A stretch of DNA of 64,000 nt from Vagococcus vulneris. GTDB lineage: Bacteria; Bacillota; Bacilli; Lactobacillales; Vagococcaceae. The stretch is taken from assembly GCF_003950515.1 (NCBI RefSeq), contig NZ_NGJS01000007.1, positions 1 through 64,000 of the forward strand. Reading direction: 5' to 3'. The notes below the pieces were generated by a model. That model saw only the letters and a program-made list of their open reading frames with translations. It had not been told where the DNA came from and ran no database searches. Positions 25,721 through 36,533 of the stretch are shown here, in pieces (position 1 is the first letter of the stretch; each line of letters begins with the position of its first letter). The translations under genes were made by a program, and so were the position numbers.

Positions 25721-27589
25721 TTATTTTTCGCTCATTTCTTCAATGTGTCGACTTAATAAAGCATAAGCTTTTATGCGATTATACACATCTGCTTCCATCT
25801 TATATTTACGTGAAAATAATTTGGGTGGTTTAACATAGTCATCAAGATCACGATAGAAACGACTAAATTTCTTAACTTTTGGTTCCGCCCATTTTTTAAA
25901 TTTCAATTGTTTAGCCGACGTTAATTTAGCTTTCTTCCAACGATCAGTCAAAATGTCAAGCTGATCTTCACAGGCCTCATACTCGGCCTTAGGTACCTTA
26001 ACTTTTTTAGTGCTGTGCGTGTCTTCCAACAGTTCAGCAATATCATCTTCCGCTGTATCCGGGTCATATTCTAATAGCTCATCATCATCTTCATAATCAT
26101 AATCGTAATCATCATAACCATAGTCATCATAACTATAATCATCATAACTATAGTCATCATAATCGTAATCATTATCATAGTCATAATCAGAGTCAGAGTC
26201 GTAAACTAATTCATCATCATCACCGTATTCAGCATCAGCAGAGTCAACTGTATGAGCAACTAGTGCTGGCTGCGTCGTAGCTGCTGTTGGTACAGCATCA
26301 ACTTTTTCTTCAACCTCTGTTAATTTCAACATTAAGTCATCATTCATTTGACGCAAGTCTGATAATTCTTCTTCATAGTTTTTAGCTTGAGCTTGAGCTT
26401 TCTTAACTTCAGCTTCTAATTCTTGGTAATCGTCACTAGAAACAGTTTCTAAAGATTGATTATTAACAATCGAATGTGTTAGTGTATCAGGCTCTAAATT
26501 ATCATAATTTGGCAGCGGGGCCTCACTGGTTACAACTGAAGAAAAATCCGGTAAAACAGCATTAGTTGCTGTATTTAGCTGCATTGTCAACGCTTGATTT
26601 TCTCGTTGTAGATGTGCCAGCTCTTCTTCGTACCGTGTTGATTGCGAACGGACTTGCTGATAATTTTTTTCTAATTGCTGATAATGTGAGCGCCAACTAT
26701 CTTGTGTCTTTTGTTGAGTGGTCATCATTTTATCAACTAATGTCTGTTGCTTAGTTAAACGGTCTGTTAGCTGACGTACTTCATTTTGTTTTTCTTGATT
26801 ATATAAACGTTTTTTATTCTCTACATCCATTTGCAAACGATCACGATCAGCTTGTAGCATACTTAAGCGACTTTCATAGGTGCGAGACATGTCCACTTTT
26901 TCCTGATTGCTTTGTTGTAATGCTGCTTCCAATTCAATAATACGATTACGCAATTGTAAAATTTCATTGTGTCGTTCATTAGCTGCATCGTAACTCTTCT
27001 CAATTTCAGCACGCAATTGATCTTTTTCTTGAACGATACTACGCAGCTTCATGTCCCATTCTTTAGCTAATGTATCTTTATCCAATGTTAGTTGTTGGAT
27101 CTTATTTTTCAGATCAAATGTTTCTGTTTGAAGTTCTTGATTTTTTTGATTTGCATCTAATTCTGTTTCTTGATAGCTAACCAAATCATTTTTTAATTTA
27201 TCATTTTCTTGAATTAAATTATAAATCTGTGATTGGTTATCTTCGCGAGCACGATCTAAGTCAGTCTTCAATTCTGCTACATAACGATCATGTCCAGAAA
27301 TTTCTAATTCTAGTTGTTGAATTCGTTCCTGTTTTTCAAGAATTTCTTGCTCTTTCTTTTGCAATTCAAATGTTAATTTATTGATTTTTTCTTGTAAATT
27401 TATTTTAGTCTCGTCATGTCCACTGGTTGCACTTTGCAACGACTGATCTGTATGATTTAAGATTTCTTGCAATCGATTCAATTCTTGTTGATACTTCATT
27501 TCATCAGATTTACTTTGTTGCAACTTAAAATATAAGTCACTATTTTCCAATTGCAATTTATTTAGACGCTCTTGCCAATCTGGTTCCAT
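25721..27589 (-). CDS. Large coiled-coil protein with Asp/Tyr-rich tract
   Basis: I do not recognise this 622-residue protein. Residues 1-430 are almost continuous heptad-type coiled coil (Gln/Glu/Lys/Leu-rich), interrupted near 340-390 by a Pro/Ser/Thr segment. Residues about 450-510 form a low-complexity acidic tract of Asp-Tyr repeats (YDDYSYDDYSYDDYGY and similar). Residues about 530-622 form a basic, probably folded C-terminal domain with aromatic residues (WKKAKLTSAKQLKFKKWAEP). There is no signal peptide or membrane segment, so it is cytoplasmic. It resembles structural or cell-pole coiled-coil proteins in general shape only. It is monocistronic, with a shared terminator downstream. 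Confidence 0.8.
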   Translation of the reverse strand: MEPDWQERLNKLQLENSDLYFKLQQSKSDEMKYQQELNRLQEILNHTDQSLQSATSGHDETKINLQEKINKLTFELQKKEQEILEKQERIQQLELEISGHDRYVAELKTDLDRAREDNQSQIYNLIQENDKLKNDLVSYQETELDANQKNQELQTETFDLKNKIQQLTLDKDTLAKEWDMKLRSIVQEKDQLRAEIEKSYDAANERHNEILQLRNRIIELEAALQQSNQEKVDMSRTYESRLSMLQADRDRLQMDVENKKRLYNQEKQNEVRQLTDRLTKQQTLVDKMMTTQQKTQDSWRSHYQQLEKNYQQVRSQSTRYEEELAHLQRENQALTMQLNTATNAVLPDFSSVVTSEAPLPNYDNLEPDTLTHSIVNNQSLETVSSDDYQELEAEVKKAQAQAKNYEEELSDLRQMNDDLMLKLTEVEEKVDAVPTAATTQPALVAHTVDSADAEYGDDDELVYDSDSDYDYDNDYDYDDYSYDDYSYDDYGYDDYDYDYEDDDELLEYDPDTAEDDIAELLEDTHSTKKVKVPKAEYEACEDQLDILTDRWKKAKLTSAKQLKFKKWAEPKVKKFSRFYRDLDDYVKPPKLFSRKYKMEADVYNRIKAYALLSRHIEEMSEK

Positions 27590-27870
27590 GTCCTCAAAGC
27601 TCCTTTATCCATCATTCACTTCAATTATTATCACTTAGTATCCCTATTAAGTACGCTGGTTGAATGACCATTTTTATATTCTTATTGCCTTCGTTATTAT
27701 AACAAGCAATATTTTTCTGCCTATGCACGCTTTATACATAACTACATTAATAGTACCTTGTTCATATACTGATGTAAAGGTCTTTTGAAAAAAATACGTG
27801 TATTTAGCATTATTTTTTTGTTACTTTTTGGACAATTGCTATTTTCTCTTAATAACTTAAAAAAGAATCA

Positions 27871-29631
27871 CTATTCATAGGTATCCAGAGCAATTAACCG
27901 TTGGTAGTATGTATTTGTTTTCTTTAATTTTTCAGGTGATCCGTCAATTCGTATTTGGCCATCTTTTAAGAAGACAACTCGCTCAGCATGATTAATACCT
28001 ACTAGATGGTGTGTAATCCAAATTACTGTCTTACCAGCTAATGTTTCAAAGACTGTCGTTAATAGTTGTTTTTCTGTAATCGGGTCTAAACCGATAGTCG
28101 GTTCATCAATAATGATAATCGGTACATCTTGTAATAAGATACGCGCTAACGCAATCCGTTGTTGTTCTCCCCCGGAAAAACGTTTACCACCTTCTTCAAC
28201 TATCGTATCCACGCCGTCTGGCAAAGCATCAATAACTTGTTTTAACCCTGCACGATGGGCGGCCTCTAAAACTTCTTCATCGGTCGCTTCGATATTACCT
28301 AGTCGGATATTATTAGCTATGGTCGTGTTAAACAAATGGGGTGATTGGTTCAATACACCGATATAATGTGATTGCTGTCCCACAAAATTAGTGACGTCAT
28401 AACCTCCGATGGTAATTCTCCCCATTATTGCCGTCAAGTCGCCGCGAATTAGTTTAGATAAGGTCGTTTTCCCCATCCCGCTGCGTCCTAAAACTGCGAC
28501 CACTTCACCTTGTTTAATAGTTAGTGAAAAGTCAGTTAATAATTGACGCGTTGATTGCGGGTAGCGGAACGACACATTTTTTAAAACAATTGTCGAGTCA
28601 GTTAACGCTGCCGGCAACTCACACTCTTCGTGATAGGTTGGTTCATCATGTGAATGAGGCAGTTTATCTAAACGTTGAACCGTATCTTCATACAAAGGCA
28701 ATTCTCTGATTGAGTCGCTAACCGGTGCAAAGGCATCAATTAACGGAAAAAAAGCCAAAACAAAAGCCGCAATCCAATTTAATGCATTAGCAGAATCCAA
28801 GCTGGCAAAATAATTGCCTGACCAGATAAACAAAGCAATAACAACTAAACCAAATAGCAACTGCTTAACAAGTCCTTCATTACGCGTGTAGCGGTTCAAC
28901 TGTTCATCCTGCTGGCGCACACCAGCTTCAGAATCATTGTATTGATTTAAAAATTCTTGATAACGACCGCTGTATTGCCAGTCGCCAACACCTAAAACGG
29001 CATCTGTTAAGTCATTGTAAAGTAAGTGACGCTGCTCTTTTTGCTTATAGATACGCGCATTATTCACTAAAATTGACACTAACGGCATAAGAATTAAAAA
29101 CGAACTCATTAAAACCAGCATCAGCAAAGCAAAAGGTATCGAAAAAATACCTAAAGCAATAATAATAAAAATATACAGCAGAATTGAAATGAAAGCAGGG
29201 AAAATTGTTCGCAAATATAAATTTTGAATATGATTGATATCCTCAGCCAACATACCCAGCAAGCTTCCGCTTTGATAATTTTGTTTAGAAGTTGCTGCTT
29301 GCGACTCCAGTGAACGATACAGCTTCAAGCGAATATCAGAAGTCATTTTCAACACCCAATTGTGACTGCCTAGACGCTCCGCATAGCGAAATGTCGGACG
29401 TCCAATACCAAAAGCACGTGTCATCACAATCGGCACATAAACCATCAGGATATTTTCCGGATGTGTTGCCGATTTGCTGATTAAGTAACCAGAGGTAAAC
29501 ATTAAGGCACCTGCTGAAAAGAAGGTCAATAAACCTAAAAACAAAACTAAAGCTAGTAATTTTTTGTATTTCTTAAAATAAGGTCTCACCCATGTATCTT
29601 CTTTTGAAAGTAATAAATATTTCTTTTTCAT
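27871..29631 (-). CDS. cydC: ABC exporter subunit CydC for cytochrome bd assembly
   Basis: CydC is half of the heterodimeric ABC exporter of cysteine/glutathione thiols needed for cytochrome bd maturation. The N-terminal half has six membrane helices with the CydC-typical ALMFTSGYLISKSATHPENILM and a TRAFGIGRPTFRYAERLGSHNW segment. The C-terminal ATPase has Walker A GRSGMGKTT, signature FSGGEQQR and Walker B IIIIDEPTIGLD. It begins two bases from the cydD stop. The cydC and cydD names are swapped between E. coli and Bacillus usage; here they follow sequence similarity to the E. coli proteins. Confidence 0.92.
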   Translation of the reverse strand: MKKKYLLLSKEDTWVRPYFKKYKKLLALVLFLGLLTFFSAGALMFTSGYLISKSATHPENILMVYVPIVMTRAFGIGRPTFRYAERLGSHNWVLKMTSDIRLKLYRSLESQAATSKQNYQSGSLLGMLAEDINHIQNLYLRTIFPAFISILLYIFIIIALGIFSIPFALLMLVLMSSFLILMPLVSILVNNARIYKQKEQRHLLYNDLTDAVLGVGDWQYSGRYQEFLNQYNDSEAGVRQQDEQLNRYTRNEGLVKQLLFGLVVIALFIWSGNYFASLDSANALNWIAAFVLAFFPLIDAFAPVSDSIRELPLYEDTVQRLDKLPHSHDEPTYHEECELPAALTDSTIVLKNVSFRYPQSTRQLLTDFSLTIKQGEVVAVLGRSGMGKTTLSKLIRGDLTAIMGRITIGGYDVTNFVGQQSHYIGVLNQSPHLFNTTIANNIRLGNIEATDEEVLEAAHRAGLKQVIDALPDGVDTIVEEGGKRFSGGEQQRIALARILLQDVPIIIIDEPTIGLDPITEKQLLTTVFETLAGKTVIWITHHLVGINHAERVVFLKDGQIRIDGSPEKLKKTNTYYQRLIALDTYE

Positions 29632-29632
29632 A

Positions 29633-31360
29633 TTACTCTCCCTTCAACTCATTAACAAAGGTACTGTATGCCCCTTGTTTTGCTCTTAGTTCTTCATACG
29701 TGCCCTGTTCGGTAATTTGACCATTTTCCATGACAATTATGTAGTCCATTTCGCGCATCCAATGCAAACGATGCGTAGCAAAAAAGACTAAGCGGTTATC
29801 AAATAACGGCAGCATCATTTGTTTTAAATCTTCTTCCGTTTCAACATCTAAGTGAGCAGTCGGTTCATCAAAAAGCAGGATACTTCGTTGACTGTCTAAA
29901 AACGCACGTGCTATTGCGACACGCTGAAACTGTCCTCCGCTTAGCGTATGTCCTCCTTCACCGATAATTGTCTCCAAACCATCCGGAAGTTCTGCAGCTA
30001 CTTGGGTTAACCCAGCTCGGTCGATTGCTGATAAAATAGCTGATTCCGGTGCATCTGGTTGATAAAAAGCTACATTATCACGTAAAGATGCATGAAAAAT
30101 ATACGGGTCTTGTGGCACATAAAACAATTTATCCTGCCAATTAGCCACACGTAAATTGTCGACTGTTTCATTATTGACCGAAATACTTGCTTCTTCAGCT
30201 CCTAAAAATCCACCTAACAACTTAATCAATGTCGATTTCCCAGAACCTGACAAACCGACTACACCAATCTTACCGCATCCAGTCCAAGTAAAATTAATGT
30301 CTTCCAATGTACTTTTTTGATTCACCTCATCATATTTAACAGAGGTATGAACTAACTTAAATTCATCGTCCGCTGTCCATTTTTCATTTAAAGGTAGCTC
30401 TGAAATTTGGTCAAATTCTTTTTTATCAAGAATTGTCATAATGGACTTAAATGTATTACCACCATCTAATGTAGCATGATAATCATTTGAAAAATCACGA
30501 ATCGGCAAGAAAAAATCAGGTGCCAAAATTAAAACTGTCATTGCAGGCCACAACTCCAAATGACCATTCATTAATTTAAATCCTAAAAACACAGCAACAA
30601 TTGCGACAGATAACGTTGTAAAGAAATCTAAAGCAAAAGTTGATAAAATCGCAATTTTCAACGTACTCATAGTTGCTTTACGATAATCTTCACTTATAGC
30701 ATAAACATTTTTTTCATACTTTTTGCCAAGTCCTAAATAGTTTAATGTTTCCAAACCGCGTAATGAATCTAAAAAGTGATTGCTAAGCAACTGATACCCT
30801 TCATATTGACGATCTGCTTTAGCTCGTGCAGCATAGCCCAAAATAATCATAAAAATAATAATAATTGGAAAGACTAAAAGCAAAATTATTCCTGAGCGAA
30901 TATCTAAATAAAAAACAAAAATCAAAATCAGCCACGGAATAATCATCATGTTTGTCACTTTTGGTAAAACAAGTGTAAAGTAATTCTCAATTTGAGAAAT
31001 GCCTTCAATTGCCATAGTAACCATATTTCCGGTTCCTTCTTTTTGAACGAAATTAGGACCTAATCGAAATAATTTTTCTAATAATTGCTGCCGTAAAACT
31101 TTGGCTTGCCCATAAGCATACGTATCAAGCATTTTATCTCTAATATACAGCAGTACTTGCCTCATAAAAAAACAACTAAAAAAAATAATTAGCGATTGAA
31201 GTTGTGATGTCACTGATGCACCATCCCACAACGCGCTAATTCCTTTGGCTAAAAAATAAGCCTGTCCAATAATCAATAAGGCTTGCAGGAATCCGATTCC
31301 TGCAAGCCCTATTAAGATTGGCCTAATTTTATTAATTCGAAATAAATTCTTATCAATCAA
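29633..31360 (-). CDS. cydD: ABC exporter subunit CydD for cytochrome bd assembly
   Basis: This 575-residue partner of CydC has the six-helix membrane domain (AYFLAKGISALWD, GTGNMVTMAIEGISQIENYF). Its ATPase domain shows Walker A GLSGSGKST, signature LSGGQFQR and Walker B ILLFDEPTAHLD. It lies 20 bases after cydB in the cydABDC order. The exporter maintains extracytoplasmic redox conditions for haem insertion into the oxidase. Confidence 0.92.
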   Translation of the reverse strand: MIDKNLFRINKIRPILIGLAGIGFLQALLIIGQAYFLAKGISALWDGASVTSQLQSLIIFFSCFFMRQVLLYIRDKMLDTYAYGQAKVLRQQLLEKLFRLGPNFVQKEGTGNMVTMAIEGISQIENYFTLVLPKVTNMMIIPWLILIFVFYLDIRSGIILLLVFPIIIIFMIILGYAARAKADRQYEGYQLLSNHFLDSLRGLETLNYLGLGKKYEKNVYAISEDYRKATMSTLKIAILSTFALDFFTTLSVAIVAVFLGFKLMNGHLELWPAMTVLILAPDFFLPIRDFSNDYHATLDGGNTFKSIMTILDKKEFDQISELPLNEKWTADDEFKLVHTSVKYDEVNQKSTLEDINFTWTGCGKIGVVGLSGSGKSTLIKLLGGFLGAEEASISVNNETVDNLRVANWQDKLFYVPQDPYIFHASLRDNVAFYQPDAPESAILSAIDRAGLTQVAAELPDGLETIIGEGGHTLSGGQFQRVAIARAFLDSQRSILLFDEPTAHLDVETEEDLKQMMLPLFDNRLVFFATHRLHWMREMDYIIVMENGQITEQGTYEELRAKQGAYSTFVNELKGE

Positions 31361-31380
31361 TTAGGTCATCTCCTTATCTA

Positions 31381-32406
31381 TTAATATCCGTTTGTATCTA
31401 ATTTATTGCTAACATGAATTCTTTTTGAGAAAACATAATAGCTCCAACTTTGATAAGCTAATACAAATGGCAAAATACATACAGTAACAATAGTCATTGT
31501 CTTCAATGTATAAGATGAGTTAGCTGAATTTTTAATCAACATACTTAATGATGGATCATCTGCAATCATGACACGTGGGAACATACCATTAAAGATAAAT
31601 ACAACGATACCAACCAAAATTAAACCTGTTGCTAAAAATGACATTAACTCTTTATTAACATGTGAACCATATGCAGAAATCACAGCAAATAGAACAATTA
31701 ATCCTAATAAAATAAATGATGGCACTGGTTTTTCAGTAAAGAAATCAGTTTTAATATAGGCTAAAATGGCAAACACAACTAAACCGGCAAATAAAACAGG
31801 GTATAGTTTTTTAGTATATACATGTGCGCGCTCACGAACATTGCCTGCTGTTTTTAAACGGATATAGTTCAACCCGTGTAAGAAACAAATTAATGTGACA
31901 GCGACTCCACCAACAATTGAGAATAAATTGACATAATCACCAAAACCAGCATTCATAATATTTTTATCTGCTGCAATCGGCATGCCTTGAATCATATTGA
32001 CAAAAACCATACCGAATAAAAATGGCGGTAAAACACTGCCGATAAACATTGCCCATTCCCATAAATTACGTTCGCGTGCTGAATGTGCATGTGCTCTAAA
32101 CTCAAATGACACACCACGTAAAATCAAACCAACTAAAATCAGTAAGAACATCACATAAAATCCACTGAACAATGTAGCATACCATTCTGGGAAAGATGCA
32201 AACATCGCTCCACCGGCTGTAATCAACCAAACCTCATTACCATCCCAAACTGGTCCAATTGTTTCAATAATTTGATCACGTTCACGTTTGTTGCGAGCCA
32301 GTAACTTCACTGACATACCAACACCAAAGTCAAAACCTTCTAAGAAAAAGAATCCGCTAAATAATACACCAATTAAAACAAACCACAATAACTCTAATGC
32401 TGTCAT
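31381..32406 (-). CDS. cydB: Cytochrome bd quinol oxidase subunit II CydB
   Basis: CydB is the haem-free, eight- to nine-helix membrane subunit of the bd oxidase. The 341-residue protein carries the family segments LFSGFFFLEGFDFGVGM, GPVWDGNEVWLITAGGAMFASFPEWYA (split in reading as GNEVWLITAGGAMFA) and RGVSFEFR. It starts two bases after the cydA stop codon, so the two subunits are coupled. Confidence 0.96.
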   Translation of the reverse strand: MTALELLWFVLIGVLFSGFFFLEGFDFGVGMSVKLLARNKRERDQIIETIGPVWDGNEVWLITAGGAMFASFPEWYATLFSGFYVMFLLILVGLILRGVSFEFRAHAHSARERNLWEWAMFIGSVLPPFLFGMVFVNMIQGMPIAADKNIMNAGFGDYVNLFSIVGGVAVTLICFLHGLNYIRLKTAGNVRERAHVYTKKLYPVLFAGLVVFAILAYIKTDFFTEKPVPSFILLGLIVLFAVISAYGSHVNKELMSFLATGLILVGIVVFIFNGMFPRVMIADDPSLSMLIKNSANSSYTLKTMTIVTVCILPFVLAYQSWSYYVFSKRIHVSNKLDTNGY

Positions 32407-32408
32407 AT

Positions 32409-33815
32409 CTAGAAGACCTCCTTCGCAAATGGATCAATGCCATCTTTTTTTGCTTCTGACTCATCCACATAATAAGGACCTTTAGCAACTTCTCGTTTTG
32501 ATTTAACAACCATCACGCCGCCTAAAATCAAGAATAGACCAAAATAAACAATGTTACTAAATAGTAAATTACCTGCTGTTACCGCTGGTGAAACACTATC
32601 TTTAATTGTGAACAATCCGTAAACGGTCCAAGGATAACGACCTAATTCAGTAATTAACCAACCAAATGTGTTTGAAATGAACGGGAAGAGTATCCCAACA
32701 ACCAATAACCATAAGAACCATTTTGTTTTATAAATCCGGTCATTTTTAAGTAAGAATAAACCGACAACAGCCATCAAGGCCAACAACGTTCCGAAGCCCG
32801 CCATAAAACGGAATCCCCAGAATAATGACTTAACTGGTAAATAATAGTCCATTTCTTGGCCGAATTGTGCATCATGTTTTTCATGCAGTTGTTTATTAGC
32901 TTCATCCATACCTATATATTTATCTTTGCCTCCAAGAAGCGTTAACATATAAGGCACTTCAATAGTCCAATCTACTTTTTTATCTTTCGTATCAATTCCT
33001 GAAATAAGTGTCCAAGGTGCCGGTGACGAAGTGTCATCGTATATACCTTCCATTGCAGCAAATTTCATTGGTTGATCATCTGCAACATGGATCATTTGTT
33101 GATGTCCAGCACCAATTGTTAAGATTGAACCGACTAACCCCATAATTAATCCAAATTTTAATGAACGACGGTAAAAAGGTAGATCTTTCTTTTTCATCAT
33201 CATCCAAGCAGATGATCCCGCGATAACAAACGCTGCTGTAACAACTGCCCCAAAAATTACGTGTGGGAATTCCATCCATAATTGTTTGTTTTTCAATAAA
33301 CCAGCAAAACTTGTTAATTCCGCACGATTAGTAGCTTCATTAATCCGATAAGCCACCGGCGTTTGCATAAATGAGTTAGCCGCTAAAATCCATAATGCTG
33401 ATAGTGTTGATCCAATAGCAACTAACCAAATACATAATAAGTGCAGTTTTTTACCGAACTTATCCCAACCAAACATCCATAATCCAATAAATGTTGATTC
33501 TAAGAAGAATGCTAATAAAGCTTCCACTGCAAGTGGTGCCCCAAAAATATCCCCCATAAAACGTGAGTACTCTGACCAGTTCATACCAAATTGAAATTCT
33601 TGGATAATTCCGGTAACGACCCCAACAGCAAAGCTTAGAAGAAATATTTTACTCCAAAACTTAGTCATGTCTTTATACATTTCATCTTTTTTAACTACAT
33701 ATAAAGTTTGCATAAGTGCGATTGCAAAGCCTAAACCAATAGACAATGGAACGAAAAAAAAGTGAAAAACGGTGGTCATCCCAAACTGGAATCGAGCCAA
33801 TGATAAAACATCCAT
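32409..33815 (-). CDS. cydA: Cytochrome bd quinol oxidase subunit I CydA
   Basis: CydA binds haems b558, b595 and d and oxidises quinol while reducing oxygen to water. The 468-residue length is the short Q-loop form of Gram-positive bacteria. Visible features are the first haem-ligand histidine in TTVFHFFFVPLSIG, HVIFGAVVTAAF with another histidine, and the GRYPWTVYG motif near the C-terminus. It is the first gene of cydABDC, behind a near-consensus promoter. Lactic acid bacteria generally need external haem for this enzyme, and no haem synthesis genes are in the window. Confidence 0.97.
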   Translation of the reverse strand: MDVLSLARFQFGMTTVFHFFFVPLSIGLGFAIALMQTLYVVKKDEMYKDMTKFWSKIFLLSFAVGVVTGIIQEFQFGMNWSEYSRFMGDIFGAPLAVEALLAFFLESTFIGLWMFGWDKFGKKLHLLCIWLVAIGSTLSALWILAANSFMQTPVAYRINEATNRAELTSFAGLLKNKQLWMEFPHVIFGAVVTAAFVIAGSSAWMMMKKKDLPFYRRSLKFGLIMGLVGSILTIGAGHQQMIHVADDQPMKFAAMEGIYDDTSSPAPWTLISGIDTKDKKVDWTIEVPYMLTLLGGKDKYIGMDEANKQLHEKHDAQFGQEMDYYLPVKSLFWGFRFMAGFGTLLALMAVVGLFLLKNDRIYKTKWFLWLLVVGILFPFISNTFGWLITELGRYPWTVYGLFTIKDSVSPAVTAGNLLFSNIVYFGLFLILGGVMVVKSKREVAKGPYYVDESEAKKDGIDPFAKEVF

Positions 33816-33850
33816 TTTATAACCCTCCTTAATTAATTACTAACAAAATA

Positions 33851-33879
33851 ATTATACCCTATAACACACAGACTTTCAA
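33851..33879 (-). promoter_or_regulatory. Promoter of cydABDC
   Basis: On the minus strand TTGAAA (33874-33879), a 17-base spacer and TATAAT (33851-33856) form a near-consensus promoter about 36 bases before cydA. Confidence 0.75.
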
Positions 33880-33907
33880 AAACTATTAAGTGATTATTAC
33901 TTAATAG
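33878..33907 (-). terminator. Terminator after gor
   Basis: A 9-bp AT-rich stem (CTATTAAGT at 33883-33891, complement at 33899-33907) is followed on the minus strand by five T. It overlaps the -35 of the cyd promoter by two bases. Confidence 0.65.
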
Positions 33908-33928
33908 CTTTTATAATCTGAGTAATTA

Positions 33929-35272
33929 TTAACGCATTGTGACAAATTCTTCAGCGCTAGTTGGATGTATAGCAACTGTATTATCAAAATCTGCTTTCGT
34001 GGCACCCATCTTAATCGCAACACCAAAGCCTTGCAACATCTCATCCATCCCTAAACCAATTCCATGTAGTCCGACGACTTTCTCCTCAATACCAACACAA
34101 ACTAACTTCATATAACATTTTTGTTTTTCTTCTGTAATAGCATACATCATCGGTGTAAAAGTTGATGTATAAATTTTTACATCATCCCCGTACTGTTGCC
34201 GAGCCTGTGCTTCAGTCAACCCAATTGTTCCAATTGTCGGATGTGAAAAAACAACTGTTGGAATATTTTTGTAATCTAATTTCAAATCAGTTTTCCCATT
34301 AAACAGGCGCTCTGATAGACGGCGTCCAGCCGCAATTGCCACAGGTGTCAAATCGATTTTATCAACTACATCACCAATAGCATAAATTCCAGGGTGGGTT
34401 GTATTCTGATAAGCATCAACTTTAATTGCACCACGTTCAGTCAATTCAATAGAAGTCGCTTCAATATTTAAACCATCTACATTGGCATGACGTCCAACTG
34501 CCCATAAAATTTCTTCTGATTCAATCGACTCACCGTTTTCAAAGGTTAATAGATAGCCGTCTGCAGTTTTTACCACTTTTTTTGGAACAGAATGAGCATG
34601 CATATGAATACCTTGCTGTTGATAACTTTCAACCAATGCATCAGAAATCATCGTATCAAAACTGCGTAAGACTGTTTGTTTGCGATAAGCCAAATGAGTT
34701 TCTACACCTAGACCATTTAAAACACCAGCCAATTCAACGGCAATATAGCCAGCCCCTACAACTACGATAGATTTAGGCAATTTTGTCAATTCAAAAAATC
34801 CATTAGAATCAATTCCAAGTTCACTTCCAGGAATATCAGGACGGGTAATTTTACCACCTGTTGCAATTAATATATGCGGTGCTGAATATTGTTGACCATC
34901 AACTTCAACTGTTTGATTGTCAACAAAAGAAGCATACCCTGCCAGGAAAGTTACTTTGTTTGAATCAAGTCCGCGCATATAAGCGCCATGCAAGCGTGTA
35001 ATGTATGCTTGACGTCTTGCAACAAAATCCGCAAAATTTTCTTGTTTAATCTCGACATCAAAACCGTACTCTTTAGCTGCATGTAGCATTGTATGACGCA
35101 TGTCCGATGCTGTCCACATCACCTTTTTAGGGACACAACCGACATTAACACAGGTACCTCCAATATTATTTCCTTCTATTAAGAGTACTTTTGCACCATA
35201 CATACCGGCACGATTAGCAGATGCAATTCCGCCGCTGCCGCCTCCGATAACAATATAATCAAATTTTTCCAT
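33929..35272 (-). CDS. gor: Glutathione-disulfide reductase
   Basis: This FAD-dependent enzyme reduces oxidised glutathione with NADPH. The 447-residue protein starts with the FAD motif [19 protein letters not shown]. It has the redox disulfide [13 protein letters not shown], a second nucleotide motif [22 protein letters not shown], and the C-terminal histidine-glutamate pair in [10 protein letters not shown]. Enterococci and streptococci commonly have Gor with the GshF glutathione synthase; no gshF is seen here. Another low-molecular-weight disulfide substrate is possible. Confidence 0.92.
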   Translation of the reverse strand: MEKFDYIVIGGGSGGIASANRAGMYGAKVLLIEGNNIGGTCVNVGCVPKKVMWTASDMRHTMLHAAKEYGFDVEIKQENFADFVARRQAYITRLHGAYMRGLDSNKVTFLAGYASFVDNQTVEVDGQQYSAPHILIATGGKITRPDIPGSELGIDSNGFFELTKLPKSIVVVGAGYIAVELAGVLNGLGVETHLAYRKQTVLRSFDTMISDALVESYQQQGIHMHAHSVPKKVVKTADGYLLTFENGESIESEEILWAVGRHANVDGLNIEATSIELTERGAIKVDAYQNTTHPGIYAIGDVVDKIDLTPVAIAAGRRLSERLFNGKTDLKLDYKNIPTVVFSHPTIGTIGLTEAQARQQYGDDVKIYTSTFTPMMYAITEEKQKCYMKLVCVGIEEKVVGLHGIGLGMDEMLQGFGVAIKMGATKADFDNTVAIHPTSAEEFVTMR

Positions 35273-35285
35273 TATAATGACCCCC

Positions 35286-36518
35286 TTATTTTTTCTTGCG
35301 AATCATATCTCCTGGTTTTACTGGCTGTTCCACCGGTATTTTAACAATCATCATGGCATTGGGCGCTTTATCAATTTCTTCATCATCTTCATTCCACATT
35401 TTAGTCAATGTTTGTTGAAAATGTGTGAAGCCAGGTCCATAGAACTCAACAACATCATTCAAACGAAAATGATTGCGCTGTTGAATAGTTGCCATTTTGG
35501 TTGCACCATCGTAGTCCAGTACCTCGCCGATAAACTTATGAACCGGCATTTTGCGGCGTTTACCGAATAATTGTTCGTTTTCAGTTGGTGTTCCATAATA
35601 AAAACCAGTCGCTAATTCTCGCTGAGCTACTTTCCATAGCTCATCAATCCATTCCTGTTTGCAGACATAATTTTCAGGATCTTCCATATAACTGTCAACG
35701 GCTGCCTTATAGACATTTGACACAGTTGATACATAATGAATCGACTTCATTCGACCTTCAATTTTCAGGCTGTCTACACCATTTTGAATCAAGTCCGGGA
35801 TATGTTCAATCATCGTCATATCCACCGCACTCATTGAAAAAGGCTCGCTGACTTCACCGCTGTTCGTTAAACTTTGACGTTCTTCACCAAAAGGCATATC
35901 GAACAAATCGTATTTCCAACGGCATGATTGAGAACAGCCACCGCGATTAGCATCGCGATGTGACATGTGGTTCGATAATGTACAACGACCAGAGTAAGAA
36001 ATACACATTGCACCATGAATAAAAGCTTCAATTTCCACATCAGTATGCTGACGAATTTTAGCAACTTCCGACATTGACACTTCACGTGCCAGTACAACCC
36101 GTTCTAATCCCTCGTTTTTCCAAAATTCTAAAGTTTCATAGTTTGTTGCCGAGGACTGTGTTGATAGGTGAATAGGTAAACCGGGAGCTTCAGTAATACA
36201 AACCTCTATCAGTGCTGGATCTGAAACGATAACTGCGCTGATTCCGACATCACGTAATTCACGGAAAAACTCACCGGCACCTTTTGCATCGAATTCATGT
36301 GTCACCATATTAGCAGCAACATAAACTTTAGCATTATGTTCTTTTGCAAATCGAACACCTTCTGCCATCTCGTCGTAAGTGAAGTTACCGGCCCGACTCC
36401 TTAGTCCGTAAGCATTTCCACCAATATATACAGCATCTGCTCCGTATCTGATAGCTACCTTTAGCTTTTCTAATGTTCCAGCCGGCGCCAAAACCTCTGG
36501 TCTTTTTAATGTTGTCAT
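35286..36518 (-). CDS. trhP2: U32-family tRNA hydroxylation protein TrhP2 (YrrO-like)
   Basis: In Bacillus subtilis the U32 paralogues YrrN and YrrO (TrhP1, TrhP2) take part in prephenate-dependent 5-hydroxyuridine formation at the tRNA wobble base; older annotations call them collagenases or peptidases. The 410-residue protein has the U32 landmarks [35 protein letters not shown]-like QSSATNYE and a cysteine set (MCISYSGRC then GGCSQSC) expected to bind a [4Fe-4S] cluster. The C-terminal part contains a small beta-barrel. It begins 15 bases after the paralogue at 36534. Confidence 0.88.
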   Translation of the reverse strand: MTTLKRPEVLAPAGTLEKLKVAIRYGADAVYIGGNAYGLRSRAGNFTYDEMAEGVRFAKEHNAKVYVAANMVTHEFDAKGAGEFFRELRDVGISAVIVSDPALIEVCITEAPGLPIHLSTQSSATNYETLEFWKNEGLERVVLAREVSMSEVAKIRQHTDVEIEAFIHGAMCISYSGRCTLSNHMSHRDANRGGCSQSCRWKYDLFDMPFGEERQSLTNSGEVSEPFSMSAVDMTMIEHIPDLIQNGVDSLKIEGRMKSIHYVSTVSNVYKAAVDSYMEDPENYVCKQEWIDELWKVAQRELATGFYYGTPTENEQLFGKRRKMPVHKFIGEVLDYDGATKMATIQQRNHFRLNDVVEFYGPGFTHFQQTLTKMWNEDDEEIDKAPNAMMIVKIPVEQPVKPGDMIRKKK

Positions 36519-36533
36519 TCGTTATATACTCCT

